From Rhabditophanes sp. KR3021 (Eukaryota > Nematoda > Chromadorea > Rhabditida > Alloionematidae), in NCBI GenBank assembly GCA_963281155.1, contig CAUJLY010000001.1, forward strand, positions 5,208,001-5,272,000: a stretch of DNA of 64,000 nt, read 5' to 3'. This document shows, piece after piece, positions 25,401 through 43,309 of this stretch. Position numbers and translations under genes: made by a program. Position 1 is the stretch's first letter. Every line of letters starts with the position of its first letter. The notes beneath the pieces were generated by a model. It did not search any database. It had not been told where the DNA came from and saw only the letters and a list, made by a program, of their open reading frames with translations.

Positions 25401-28400
25401 TATACATTTAATTAAGGTGTTTAAACTTACAGCGACGGAAAATAACTGTTTTGCTATAAATTCAGGTGATTTATCACTAATCACCTCATCTAACTTGGCA
25501 GCTGCTTTCTTAATTTGAAAAAAACTTCGTCATAAAATTGGTATTGATGAATGCAAGCAACATCCGTGTTCTTGTCTTCTTTAAGTTGCTTCAAAAGATT
25601 GATCACATACTCAGAAAAATCATCATTAGACGCTATTTGGGAAATGAACTTTATTTTTACTTTACTATCGAACTCAATATCTTAATAAGAAAGGTGAGAA
25701 TAATCGTTTGTTTGATTATATTTGAATTTTTTACCTCCGCCAACAATTCTGATAAACTGGCTGAAGACAAGTTGTTATCTTCCAATAAATCCTTCATATT
25801 GTCGTAATGGATTTGCAACTCTCCTTTGTTAGGAACGAATTAACTTATTAATCTTTTTTAAATAAACAATAAGTTGCTTTTTTGAGAAGTAGCCATCTTT
25901 GCCAATTATTGGTTTGGCAATATACTTGAAAACAACACATTACTCCAATCCTTTAGTTTTTCATCAACCAACAATTTAAAGTCACTATTAGCATTATCCC
26001 CACAATCATCCCACATTTCTTAACATTATCACCGGCCTTAAACTTTGTATCTTCTCCAGGATGCTTTCCATTGAGGAAATCTCCAAGTTTAGAATTCTCC
26101 GAGAATGTATTGCTATACTTAGTAGTTATGTTTGCACCATACAATTTACTCATATCTCTGAAGTAGTTATGACATTCAATTGCCATATTATTGCTGTGAC
26201 GTTTTCCAATGTCAGCTTTATCCTTCTCCAACAAGGCTTCCAATCCATCTACTCTTCGAACTCATTCTTTCTACATCATTAGTTGATACCCTTGCAAATG
26301 ACTGGCTAAAATGTTCAACCTCTGCTAAATTGCTTGGTCATAATTGCTACTTACCTTCTCCACCTACTTCTAGCTTCATTCCATCACATCTTTTCAAAGG
26401 CAAACTATTGTCTGAATTGTCCCTTTTGCGTGGTTCTTCGTAGGAGACGGCATTCTCTAAATGACACTTCATATTTATCAAATTGAGTTGTGTTAATTCA
26501 TAATACTAATTATCAATGACCTTATTTAGGATTCATTTCTTGTGTCAAAAATATTGGAAAGATTCCTTTGTCACGCATGTTGCCAGGAAGAATTGTTGGT
26601 GTGTCTAAGGATGTTCACGGAAACAAGGCTTTACGTCTTGCTCTTCAGACAAGGGAACAACATATTCGTAGAGATAAAGCAACATCTAACATTTGTACTG
26701 CACAAGCTTTGCCTGCCAATTTATCAGCAATGTATGCAGTTTATCATGGGCCTCACAGGCGAGTTTTAAATTTATTACGCATATTTTTTAATTTTTCAAT
26801 TACTTAAACATATTTCTTTAATTTTCCTAATATATTATCATTTTGCCTGTTAATTTTCTAATTTATAGTTCTTCTATTTTCAAAATATTTATGTTAATAC
26901 TTGTTATTACTTTCAGATTAACTGCCATCGCTAGAAAAATCCACAAGTCAGCTGCCTTCTTATCTCAATGCCTCAAAGGAGCAGGATATGAAATTGTTAG
27001 TAAAAATTATTTTGATACAATTCAAATTCGCGGAGCTAATCTTGAACAAGTACAAGCAAGATGCGAGGAAAAGCAAATTAACTTACGTTTCTTCGACAAT
27101 GGATGTGTAGGGGTAAGTTGATTTTAAGAAATTAAACAAATTTATTGACAAAGAATAATAAATATAGCAACAGTAAAAAGGGTTTGGATGTGTTACATCA
27201 TTGGGTTGATTAATATGGCTACTGAGATACTCCGGTACATCACTTAATTAATTATAGAGTTATGAGAATTACATAGACCCTCAAAGTTTCATATAATATA
27301 TTACAAAATATATATTTGTTGACTTCTGATTAATTTAATTAAAAATGGATTTCGACTACAATCTCTGGGATTACAATTGGTTATATAACTAATAATAGCA
27401 CCTGACTACCAAGTAAAACTATTTTTCACATATTTGGACGATGTGAAATCTTTAAAATTACATTTTATTTTTTTACTTTATCTGACTTTTTTTGTGAGGA
27501 AGTAGGTTGTTCTCATTTTTACAGATCTCAGCTTCTTTATTCAAAATTTCCAAGTTTTCTCCCTCCGTTCTTCAAGTCCCATTTTCTTTTCTTTGCACTT
27601 TAATCAACATTTTTGACTAAGTTAATACGCTCTTTTCTATCTTCCAACACGCATACTACTTATTTTTATTTTTGAAAGTTCATTAATATTTTAGGTTTCA
27701 ATACTGATACACGCGTTTGGAAAATAGTTTCGTTTCAGCATCTTTGTCTCATCCTCGCCTAATTCAAGATAGGCCAGAATTAAACTAAATAAAGGCAAAA
27801 AATACTTTATGAATCTCGTAAATAATTATTTTAATAACTACATCATTAAATTGGGTGTGATTTGGCTTTGAATCAAATATACATTTTGATTTAGTTTAAG
27901 TTTATGAGTAGTTGAAGATATGTGAGTAATAGACATACGTGTCAAACACTTTATTCTCAATAATAATTATATAAAAAGGGAATATATTTATAAACGGGGA
28001 CATAAATATGCATATAAGAAGGAGACGAAAATATAAAAGATTGCACTTAAACTATATTCCAATTCAGGAGAACCGGAATAGAGTTTAAGCATTAATAATA
28101 CAAGTATGATCAGTAGTCTTATAAGTTTTGTATGAATATAGTTTTAAAATATGTAAATTTAAATATTCATGGATTTCTATTATTTTGACATGTTTGGATA
28201 ATTGTAGGTAGCACTAAATGAAACTGTTTCCGCACAAGACGTTTCTGATATCTTGTACATTTTTGACGTCAAAGCTCCAGAAGGAGACATCAATAATGCT
28301 ATTTTCGAAAGTGCTGCTCCATTAATTGGAAACTCCGAACACGGACGTACTAGTTTATTCTTAACAAATCCAGTATTCAATACCCATCACTCGGAAGCAT

Positions 28401-31400
28401 CACTTACTAGATACATGAAGAAACTCGAAAATAAAGATTTGAGTCTGGTACATTCAATGATTCCATTGGGATCGTGTACTATGAAATTGAATGCTGCTGC
28501 TGCCATTATTCCATTTACTTGGCCATCTCTTGCAAATATCCACCCCTTCGTTCCTTCATCTCAATCAAAAGGATATGCAGAAATTTTCAAAAATCTTGAA
28601 GGTATAATTTGAAAAAGATGCATTTAAAAATACGCATTATCTAAATTAGCAATACATATTGTATCAATGCTTATTTAATACTATTATATTTATACTTAAT
28701 TAATCACATTTAGATTGGCTTTGTCAGATTACTGGTTATGATAATTTCTCACTCCAACCAAACAGTGGAGCTAATGGAGAATATGCTGGTATGCTGGCAA
28801 TTAAAGGGTATCTCAAGTCTATTGGGCAAGAACAAAGAAATATTTGTTTGATTCCCTCATCAGCTCATGGAACTAACCCTGCTTCTGCGCAAATGTGTAA
28901 CTTCCGAATTGTACCCGTTGACTCAGACAAACATGGAAATATCAACTTTAAAGATCTATGCGTTAAAGCTGAAAAATATAAGAATGAATTGGGAGCTATT
29001 ATGGTTACATACCCATCAACGCATGGTGTTTTTGAATCAACCATCATGGATGTTTGCGCCAAGGTACATGAATACGGAGGACAAGTTTATCTAGATGGTG
29101 CAAATTTGAATGCTCAGATTGGACTATGTCGTCCAGGTAGGTGAAAATATTTATTGAAAATTAAAAGAGCAAATCAAAATGTATGTTAAAGTTAATCGTC
29201 AGAAGTCATATTGAGTTTGGACATCATTTTATCCAAGACGTCAGCAACAGCAAGGCATTATCATGATCGAGAAGGTAGACTTTGGACATGCTACATTTTT
29301 CGTAGTCATAGTTGGTGATCTTACGCTTGAATCTTTCAACTAATATAAATTCCAAGTTTTCACCTAACTATTTGGTAGGAACTGAAAGCTTTAGATGAAG
29401 AGTTTCAGCTGGGTGGGTTTTTATCTTGTTCATTCTACTCTCTTTTCTGTTGAACAAATAATCACACTCTAGTGTGCGATTGAAATTAGTGAAGTGTCTG
29501 TCAATCCTTTCACCAATTTTAGACTCCCTGACATATAACAGATCTTTCTCTGAGGAGGCTTCATGGATAGTAATCACATTATCGTTCTTTATTGAATCAA
29601 GGAGTAAATAAACATATGCTCTGTTCTCTAGCCTGACCAAATTTTGTCCAAACAATCTTCAGCTTGAATTGGGTATTGTGCTTTGGCTGGCCAATACATA
29701 ACAAGAGCAGCATACCACATATTCCCATTTATTTAGAAGAATTCGACTTCAACTATCTCCTTGAGCTAAGCACTGATTCCTTGTCTTAACGAATTCTCCC
29801 TCTTTTATTGTCAAGAGGCCATTACCACGAAGTTTCTGAGCTAGACATCCTTTGCGAGTATCAAATCTTGTAAATTCAGTCTTAGTATTGTATGTTCTAA
29901 CTCCCGGATATTCTTTTCCTTTTTTAGTCTTAATGACATAAAAATTTATAGTCATCTACTCCATTAGTTTGCTCAATTAACAAACACATTAAGTCATCAA
30001 TGCTAAAGTTCTTTGTCTCTTCTCTAGCTTTCAAGACATTACAAGTGGCGTATCGAAATGCCGTTCGAAGGATAAGTATTTGCCACAGTGAGAAAATAAT
30101 TTGTTTTTCTCCTTCTTTTGATTGATGACAGATTTGCAGCTCTATCAATAAGTGAATGATGATTGATCTTTGTCAAAGAAGATCATTAATTTCATAAACA
30201 AAATGACTTTACTTCCACAGTGACCTTGGAAAAATCAAAAAGTATCCTAAATTGCTCTCCAATAACGTTCACGTAAGCTTCAACGTTTGGTCGACATCGG
30301 TTTAGCAGCTTTTCTTCATCAGTCAAAGAAGAATCATCATTTCTTCGAAACAAATCAAGCGAAGGCCTTCCTGGATGGTCTGAAACTAAAACAATTACCC
30401 ATTATTTAAAACGCTTAATTTATCTTTAGCCGAAGGATCGTTTCTCCCTACGGTAGGTGCTTCTTTCCAGTAGCTTCATAGGTCAGCTGTCTCATACCAA
30501 TGGATAAAGCCATTTCATCCTTATTTCGTTTGAGAGTCTTCTTGACATCACTTTTCTCGATTGTTTAACTCCAGTTCAGCGAACGGGCAACTAAAATAAG
30601 GAGGCAACAATTAGTAAAGGTTACAAGTTGAATAATAATATAAAAACAGTAACAAGGAGAACAAATTTGGAAGTAACTAATGTTTAAAATTAAAAAATAT
30701 TTATTCAAAAAGATACCTCTGGTATATATTTGCCTCAGAAATTACACTTAGCACATAATATTTATTCAAAATTTGTTTTAGGAGATTATGGAAGTGATGT
30801 ATCGCATTTGAATTTGCGTAAGTTAAAAGAATTATAAATTGTAATTTTAATACTTGTATTATAGACAAGAGTTGTGCAATCCTGCATGGGTAGGTGGATT
30901 AAAGATTTTATCGGTTGAAACTTCAGTTTCCGAAAATATAAGGCTAGTGTTATAAAATAGATAATAAGAAGCTAGTAAGATACATAGAAGTTAACTTATA
31001 ATTTTGGAAAAATTATAAAAACCATGTAAACACAATCTAAGCTAAAATTATTAAGTATAACGCCATAGATTATTATAACTAATCAAAAATATAACACAAT
31101 AAACGAGTTTCTCATCGGGAATACTCGTTAGTAAAAACGTATTTTAATAATCAAACTGTTTATAGAGGTGGAGGTCCTGGGGCTGGTAAGTTAACAACAT
31201 TTTTAATTTTTTAATACTTGTAATAACAGGGCCAATTGGAGTGAAGAGCCATTTAGCTCCATTTCTACCAGGTCATCCAATTGTTTCACTCAATGGCCTC
31301 TCCAGTGGGTCTGTCAGTGCTTCTCCCTGGGGTTCAGCTTCTATTCTATCAATTACATGGGCTTACATCCGCATGATGGGCGGAAGCGGGTTAAAGGAAG

Positions 31401-32396
31401 GAACTCAAATTGCGATTCTAAATGCTAATTACATGGCTAAGCGTTTGGAAGAAGGGTATAGAATTGTTTATAAGGATGAACAAGGTCTTAATGCCCACGA
31501 ATTTATTATTGACTGCAAGCCTTTTAAGAAATCTGCTGGAATTGAAGTAATTGATATTGCCAAAAGATTAATGGATTACGGCTTCCATTCCCCAACTATG
31601 GCGTGGCCAGTGCAAGATTGCCTGTAAGTAGTCCAATAACAACCATGTTACAATTAGTATAAAATTATAAATTATAAAGACAATAATAGAAGATTATTCT
31701 ACTAAGCGCATTTGAAAAGTTTGTTTTAAAGCAAATTATGTTTCATATCCTGATTTTGTTAAAAAGATGGTCACAGTTAACTAGAATGTAAGCTAAACCT
31801 GTTGATAGCAGGTGTCGTCAAAACATATTCCATATTGCTTCTAAAATAGGTATAAGGACCAACACGTTAGATTGACTTCTTAATCGTAGTAACTACACTT
31901 GAAAAAATATTTGTTGGTTAGAATATGATGCCCATCAAAATTACGTAAGTAGCATATATGTTAACTTTCACATGTTTCTATAGTTAGATCGAAATTTTGA
32001 ATATTTTTAATTTTTAAAACAAAAGTTTGTAAAAGTATTCGTAACTTGTACAAAGATGTATTAATCACACTACTTGACAGAATGATCGAACCAACAGAGT
32101 CAGAAAATAAGGAAGAAATGGACAGATTCGTTGATTCTCTTATTTCTATTAGAGAGGAAATTCGGCAAATTGAAGATAAAGAAATGCATCCAACAAATAA
32201 TCCACTGAAAAACTCACCTCACACTATGGCTAGTGTAACATCAACTGAGTGGAACAGACCATATACTCGTGAGTTAGCAGCTTTCCCTAAACCATGGTGC
32301 CACCACAAATCCTGGCCAACGGTAGGAAGAATAGATGACCAGTACGGAGACAAAAATCTAATTTGCAGTTGCCCTCCAATGGATTCATACAATTAG
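22484..32396 (+). CDS. Glycine dehydrogenase (decarboxylating), P-protein of the glycine cleavage system
   Basis: Mitochondrial PLP enzyme that decarboxylates glycine and hands the aminomethyl group to H-protein. Twelve exons splice in frame to 973 residues (vertebrate form about 1020): 22484-22636, 22676-22841, 23655-24224, 26530-26758, 26917-27112, 28208-28601, 28714-29136, 30782-30817, 30865-30889, 31166-31185, 31230-31623, 32081-32396. Recognisable blocks are [44 protein letters not shown], the C-terminal half [28 protein letters not shown], and EPTESE. The N terminus is basic with few acids, as in a transit peptide. The PLP Lys lies in [14 protein letters not shown], split over three tiny exons (36, 25, 20 nt). 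Intron 4 starts GCGAGT, a GC-AG intron. Introns 2, 3 and 7 hold a possible MITE, E2 and E3. Confidence 0.93.
22842..23654. mobile_element. Possible non-autonomous DNA transposon (MITE) filling intron 2
   Basis: The 813-nt intron has no coding content. Both ends are packed with short ATGGAT and ATCCAT words (about 22860-23000 and 23520-23630). The left end contains CTATGGATAAATGGATT and the right end, read on the other strand, CTTATGGATGGATAAATCG, so the termini are imperfect inverted repeats with subterminal repeats. That layout is common in hAT-like non-autonomous elements. I could not fix the exact ends or a target duplication. Confidence 0.5.
24260..26480 (-). mobile_element. E2: antisense GIY-YIG element in P-protein intron 3
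   Basis: About 2.2 kb of decayed minus-strand coding sequence in a 2305-nt intron. From its start: MKCHLENAV at about 26469 with an adjacent GTAAGT donor, a long stretch with pieces such as ATN-rich 26243-26030, further exons with convincing introns (GTAAGT to TTTATAG near 25430), a Cys-rich finger at 24985-24890, then the GIY-YIG domain. Many stops and frameshifts. The host splice sites on both sides are intact. A 39-residue frame just inside the left edge (24271-24323) could be host or element. Confidence 0.6.
24355..24985 (-). pseudogene. Zinc finger plus GIY-YIG nuclease remnant of E2
   Basis: [10 protein letters not shown] then HCKARLC is a C2H2-like finger. About 70 residues later comes TYVLMD, the first GIY-YIG strand, then [15 protein letters not shown] (the Arg and His helix), and after a frameshift [15 protein letters not shown], which holds the catalytic-type Glu and the conserved Asn. 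The same order occurs in E3, E4 and E5. Stops near 24690 and 24565 disable it. Confidence 0.6.
27113..28207 (+). other. P-protein intron 5
   Basis: Intron of 1095 nt between exons 5 and 6 with a good GTAAGT donor. I see no coding remnant, finger or GIY-YIG/HNH motif on either strand. Confidence 0.5.
29190..30590 (-). mobile_element. E3: antisense GIY-YIG element in P-protein intron 7
   Basis: Minus-strand coding remnants fill most of a 1645-nt intron. Upstream pieces include [11 protein letters not shown] and [17 protein letters not shown] (about 30390-30230), then [15 protein letters not shown] and, after frameshifts, [18 protein letters not shown] (about 30148-29749). The GIY-YIG domain follows at 29655-29250. 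The host gene is antisense to it. Ends not defined. Confidence 0.58.
29250..29655 (-). pseudogene. GIY-YIG nuclease remnant of E3
   Basis: AYVYLLLDS is the GIY strand, DLLYVRES the YIG strand (Gly changed to Arg), GERIDRHF the Arg/His helix, YLFNRKESR a family-specific block also in E4 (YVFDRKERV) and E5 (FLFDEREKV). After a single in-frame stop, [17 protein letters not shown] supplies the Glu and the TN. The YVYLLLD strand is what I remember from the animal LEM-3/ANKLE1 nuclease. Confidence 0.65.
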
Positions 32397-35300
32397 ATTT
32401 CTTTTATTATTTGTAGTAAATAAAGTTTTACTAGATAGTTAATGTTTTTAAATATCATGAATTTCACAAAAACAAACTGTCTTCGTTTAATATAAAAATG
32501 ATTAGGATTTGGAACTAATTTGATATTGCATTATTTGTAATTTGGTTTGAGGCTAACAACTAAACAAAATAAAAATGCTGCTTAAATGTAATGCTTTTGT
32601 TTAGAATGTTTTAAATCTTACATTTCGAAAACGACATTAATTTGTAGGCTGAGTAGATGCAAATATCTTTACGTACAATGAAGATACAATTTTCATGCAA
32701 TACTAAAACCCTATCTTGAACGCTTAAATTGCCTTTTTTAATTACATCAATATTTAACAATGCTTCATCAAATAGATATAAAACAATGTGGTTTCAATTC
32801 CTTGATAACAAATTAACTATGTTTTATTCACTATGTAGTATGTTCTTACCAACTACGTATTACGATCTTACTAAATATTTTATATATATTAACTATTAAT
32901 TGGGCATTATGTTCTTAATATTCGAAACAGGATTTAATTTCACTACAAAACATTTAATTCCACCTACAAAAAGTTATTTTGTAAAAAATGTAGGATCTAG
33001 ATTATTAATTGATTTACACTAATTATTTGATAAAATATCCTCTCTTAAATTTTCATCTTCTATGTACATATACTAAATAGTTTTAAATTCAACACACATA
33101 TTTTAAAAATGCAGAACTTTTTGTTTTTTCTTTACAACTGGTGGATAGTGATTATAAATAAAATCCATGTCATTATCAAGGATAAAGTTGAAAAAAGCTA
33201 ACAAAATATTTCTTAGTTGAGACTAGTATAAAAATAACAATTTTTAAGTGGCAGATACAAAGCTGAACATTATATACATCTATTTTTATAAGTACATATC
33301 GTTTATTTATGCAATTAAGAAAATTTAAAAATCTTTTTTGTATACTCATAGATTACAATCAATTTTTATTGATAAATGGACCTATATATACATTGTGTGT
33401 ATTGTATTCCATGTGAGTTAGAAAACACTTGCCTTTACTTTGTTTATAAAGTTGTTATATCAAATGCATATATTTAGTCGCTATAATTTGGATATATGAT
33501 CGGCACAATAAAAGTTAGGATTGTTTAATTTTTTAGAAAATATTTATTTACAAAAAACATAGACATGTCTCATATTTACACTCCTCTAATGTGAACAAAC
33601 ATCATATTTTAGAAAAATATTTTAGCTGTTTATTTTTAGCAGGCTGATTAATAGAATTTGATTCAAAACGTTCGCAATTAACTAATTTTGAATGTCCTCT
33701 ATCTTAGATGCTTATTTTTCAAAGATGATTAAACGTGTAATTGTAATTTTCGAAACTTTTCTTATGCTCATCAGATGACTTTTAAGAAACTTATCATTTA
33801 AAGTTATTTTGTATCTTTGCTTCTAAAGAAGCGCACTTCTAATAAAGCATCTAATTATCATTTTAGTTGAAAGTTATCTTCAATTACGATGTTAAACAAC
33901 ACCAAACAGAAAATCGTATGATTGACGAAATTGGCTAAAAAATAATTTTACAATGTATTTTAACAAATTGTTAACTTGTCTTTTATTAAAGAGGCTGAGT
34001 TGACTGTATTGATAATAAATATATTATAATCATCTAATAACAAAAAGCATGTTTGAATGCATCTTTTGCTGAAATTTATGTCATGAACGATATTTTGTAT
34101 ATCAACTTTTTATAAGCTTTTTCCAAACTTAAATTCGGAAATAATAACATATTGTCTTTTCAAAAAATTATTATTTATAAATATTTAAAATTCCTTGACA
34201 TCGTTCTAAATTTTATATACCTACTATTATAGTTACCACTTTATTTTATTATTCTTGAAACATACTATTTTCTATCTAAAAAAGGCTATAATTTAAAAGT
34301 ATACATTATGTCCAAAGCAAAGATGAGCTTATATTTGTCCTATATCATACTTCCATTATTTATATTATTAGTCACTTATATTCTTCATATTAGTCATTTC
34401 ATTTTGGTATTTTATGCTTTGAACTAAGCGTAATTTAATAAGCATCTTGAGCGTCTAATATTAAGAACTATGGCGATGGTATATAATACATCTGTGTGGA
34501 AGATGAATTGTCCAATTATATCTGGATGTTTCGCATTTGTCAGATTTGCATAATCTATACACCTTTGCAATTGATATGCGAACACAGAATATGCGGTGTA
34601 GTAGACTATTATAGATTGGACTTGTGCCTAGAAAGACAAGCCACATAAGCGTTTAGTACATGTAGTGTAAATGCCCAAAACTTGCGCATGTACTAAACAA
34701 CTAGAGACATACAAGCAAATGGCGATAAAAGCATATTCATTTGTATCAGATTTTCTCTTTAAAGTATTCTAATAATTGCATATCTCTAACAAATATTTTA
34801 GTTTCACTAATTTGATCTTTCTGTGACGTTTTTATTTAATACAATCAGTTCATAAATCGATTGGCCTCAACTATGTATATTTTATATATATTTGTACACA
34901 TTCATATTATATTAAAGAGGCTATTTATTGCCAATTTTTGTTTTATTTGACATTGTCAGATACACGACGACGATAAATTCACATTCAAAAGTATCGCAAC
35001 TTTCTGTATCGACAAAAGAAGAGATCATCAAGATGACAATAGTGATTATAAACGTATAAATTATTAAACGTTCATGTTGACGCTACATCTATAAATTTAT
35101 TCCATTTGTTAAAAAATGCAGTATCCTACTTTTACCATTAAATATTCTTTTCCCTTAAATTGGTATATGTAAGCTTACTTTATTGAATACGCTTTTACTA
35201 AATACTTCCTTATCGATAGTTTGAGAATACAATAAATCGCAGCCCTGTACAAATATAAAATAGAGAACGATAAATTTATTAATACACCACATTAAGAGGC

Positions 35301-36013
35301 ACTTTATATTCCACGTCTATACAATTATTCCACATATACAATTTGTAAGCAGCTATTTATTAATTGAGTATCTTCAATATTTTTAAAAAAAGTAAATTGA
35401 TATCAGTTGTAATTGAATCTAGTTTGATAAATTACTTTCACATTTACTTGATTTAAAAAGGAATAATAATTTTGATCGTATTTACATAAACAAGTAAAAT
35501 AATTTGGATTACACATAAACACGCTTATCTCACAAAAATATAGGCAATTAGTTAAAAATATATACCATATTGATTATCAAGGAATTGGATAATTTTAATG
35601 GTTATAAGACAATTTACGTTTAAAAATGGATGTTTGATAACATAACATTAATAATCGATATTGTCATTTCCCTTTATTAGTCCAAATGTAACTTACTTAT
35701 TCAAGTAAAAAGCAAAGTTGTTATTAAAAACACTTTACAGATCATTTATTTGTTAGTAAAAATGAAACAGAGAAAAAGAATATTTGCCCTTTCGGTTAAT
35801 TTTTTGAGAAGTACATGAGAGTGGTTACGTAACTATATATTTTTGTAAATGTCATTAATTTGACAAAAATATTCTCTAAATGCGTCGTGTATGTAGACGA
35901 ATTAACAATATTTTATTCACTACAATGTCTATTTTACTTCTATCTTGTATTTATTAATTTACTATTTACAGAATTTCGTTTTTGATTATTCCATTCATTC
36001 ATTCTATTTGAAA
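32397..36013. other. Gene-poor region upstream of the kinase
   Basis: About 3.6 kb, AT-rich, with no supportable gene. At 34651-34662 and 34687-34698 there is a perfect 12-bp inverted repeat (GTTTAGTACATG / CATGTACTAAAC) with a 24-nt loop. A splice-acceptor sequence (CTATTTACAG, ending 35970) precedes the kinase ATG by 43 nt and could join a 5' UTR exon or a spliced leader. Confidence 0.5.
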
Positions 36014-40863
<4,850 letters not shown>

Positions 40864-41120
40864 CCATTATGAGTATTACTTAAAAATGATTATTTTTATG
40901 ATCTTTAATACCAACTGTATGAGAATACTTTTATCGCATGTGATATTGTAATATACGAATATCCTTTTATCATATTTGATAAATTTTTGACCGCTGTCAA
41001 ACGAATAAATTTATTTTTATATTATCGAAACTTTTAAATACTTGCTCGTTCACAATTTGAACATCATTAGAGTTTATTTTATATAAATGATGGTACAAAT
41101 ATGAGTAATAATAACTTACT

Positions 41121-41240
41121 CTTATTGTAGATCTGACGATGGCAACTGCAAATTGGGGAATTAATACATTTTAGATTTGATTATACATATTATCGGGTAC
41201 TTCGATTGCAGTTATTTGATTAAAAAGAATGAAGATGGTA
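41121..41240 (-). pseudogene. Decayed PHGDH exon 1 beside GAPDH copy 2
   Basis: Minus-strand translation gives LIPQFAVAIVRSTIR followed directly by a GTAAGT donor. PHGDH exon 1 reads LIPQFDAVIVRSATK with the donor at the same place. Upstream there is a stop and weaker similarity (ending near the start of the exon). Its position downstream of GAPDH copy 2 mirrors PHGDH downstream of GAPDH copy 1. Confidence 0.68.
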
Positions 41241-41446
41241 CTTAATAATTAGAAAAAAATAGAATGAGACCAGGTGTGAACACAGTTAATTTATGATGTG
41301 TATTTGTGATGAAATACAGATGTTTTTCAATGACAGCACCTACAAATATACAGTATTTACAACATGTTTCAAGTTAATGTTGTGAACAACAAAATGATTG
41401 GGTTTGAATACAAAATGACAAAAATTTATTATTCAAAATGTATGCG

Positions 41447-42945
<1,499 letters not shown>

Positions 42946-43309
42946 TTTGATTACTCAAAGAACGCTCATTTTAGTGACAATTGCATTACTACTATTAACA
43001 TTTTTGGTCTAACCTTATATCAAGAAGTAACAAAGTATATACTATAACGAGTTTGACATGCAATTAAGGTGATCTATTTTATAAAACATACAAAATACAT
43101 TCACCATTTTTGATCCTTTTATGATCGTTTTTTAAACTTTAGTCAACAACAACGCATATACCTTGAAGGGAAATGTTTTGGTCAATGGTGTATATTATCT
43201 AAACTTGAGTACACAAATTAAATTATGTTTTTCTTTATCAAAATGAAAAGTTAGTAATAATTAAATATTTTATAAATAATAATATAATAAAATAACAAGG
43301 GGTTAACAT
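42946..43309. other. Spacer downstream of CAD
   Basis: AT-rich, about 360 bp, no gene seen. It should hold the CAD 3' UTR and the distal promoter of GAPDH copy 2. Confidence 0.45.

Noticed and set aside
34461..34646. A 61-codon minus-strand frame upstream of the kinase
   Set aside because: No coding bias, family motif or splice context.
34651..34698. The 12-bp hairpin as a microRNA precursor
   Set aside because: The stem does not extend to the roughly 20-25 paired bases needed for a microRNA.
41320..41350. A 13-base match (ATGACAGCACCTA) between 41.3 kb and the PDI-like exon in E1
   Set aside because: Flanks do not extend as PDI on either side; too short to support another fragment.
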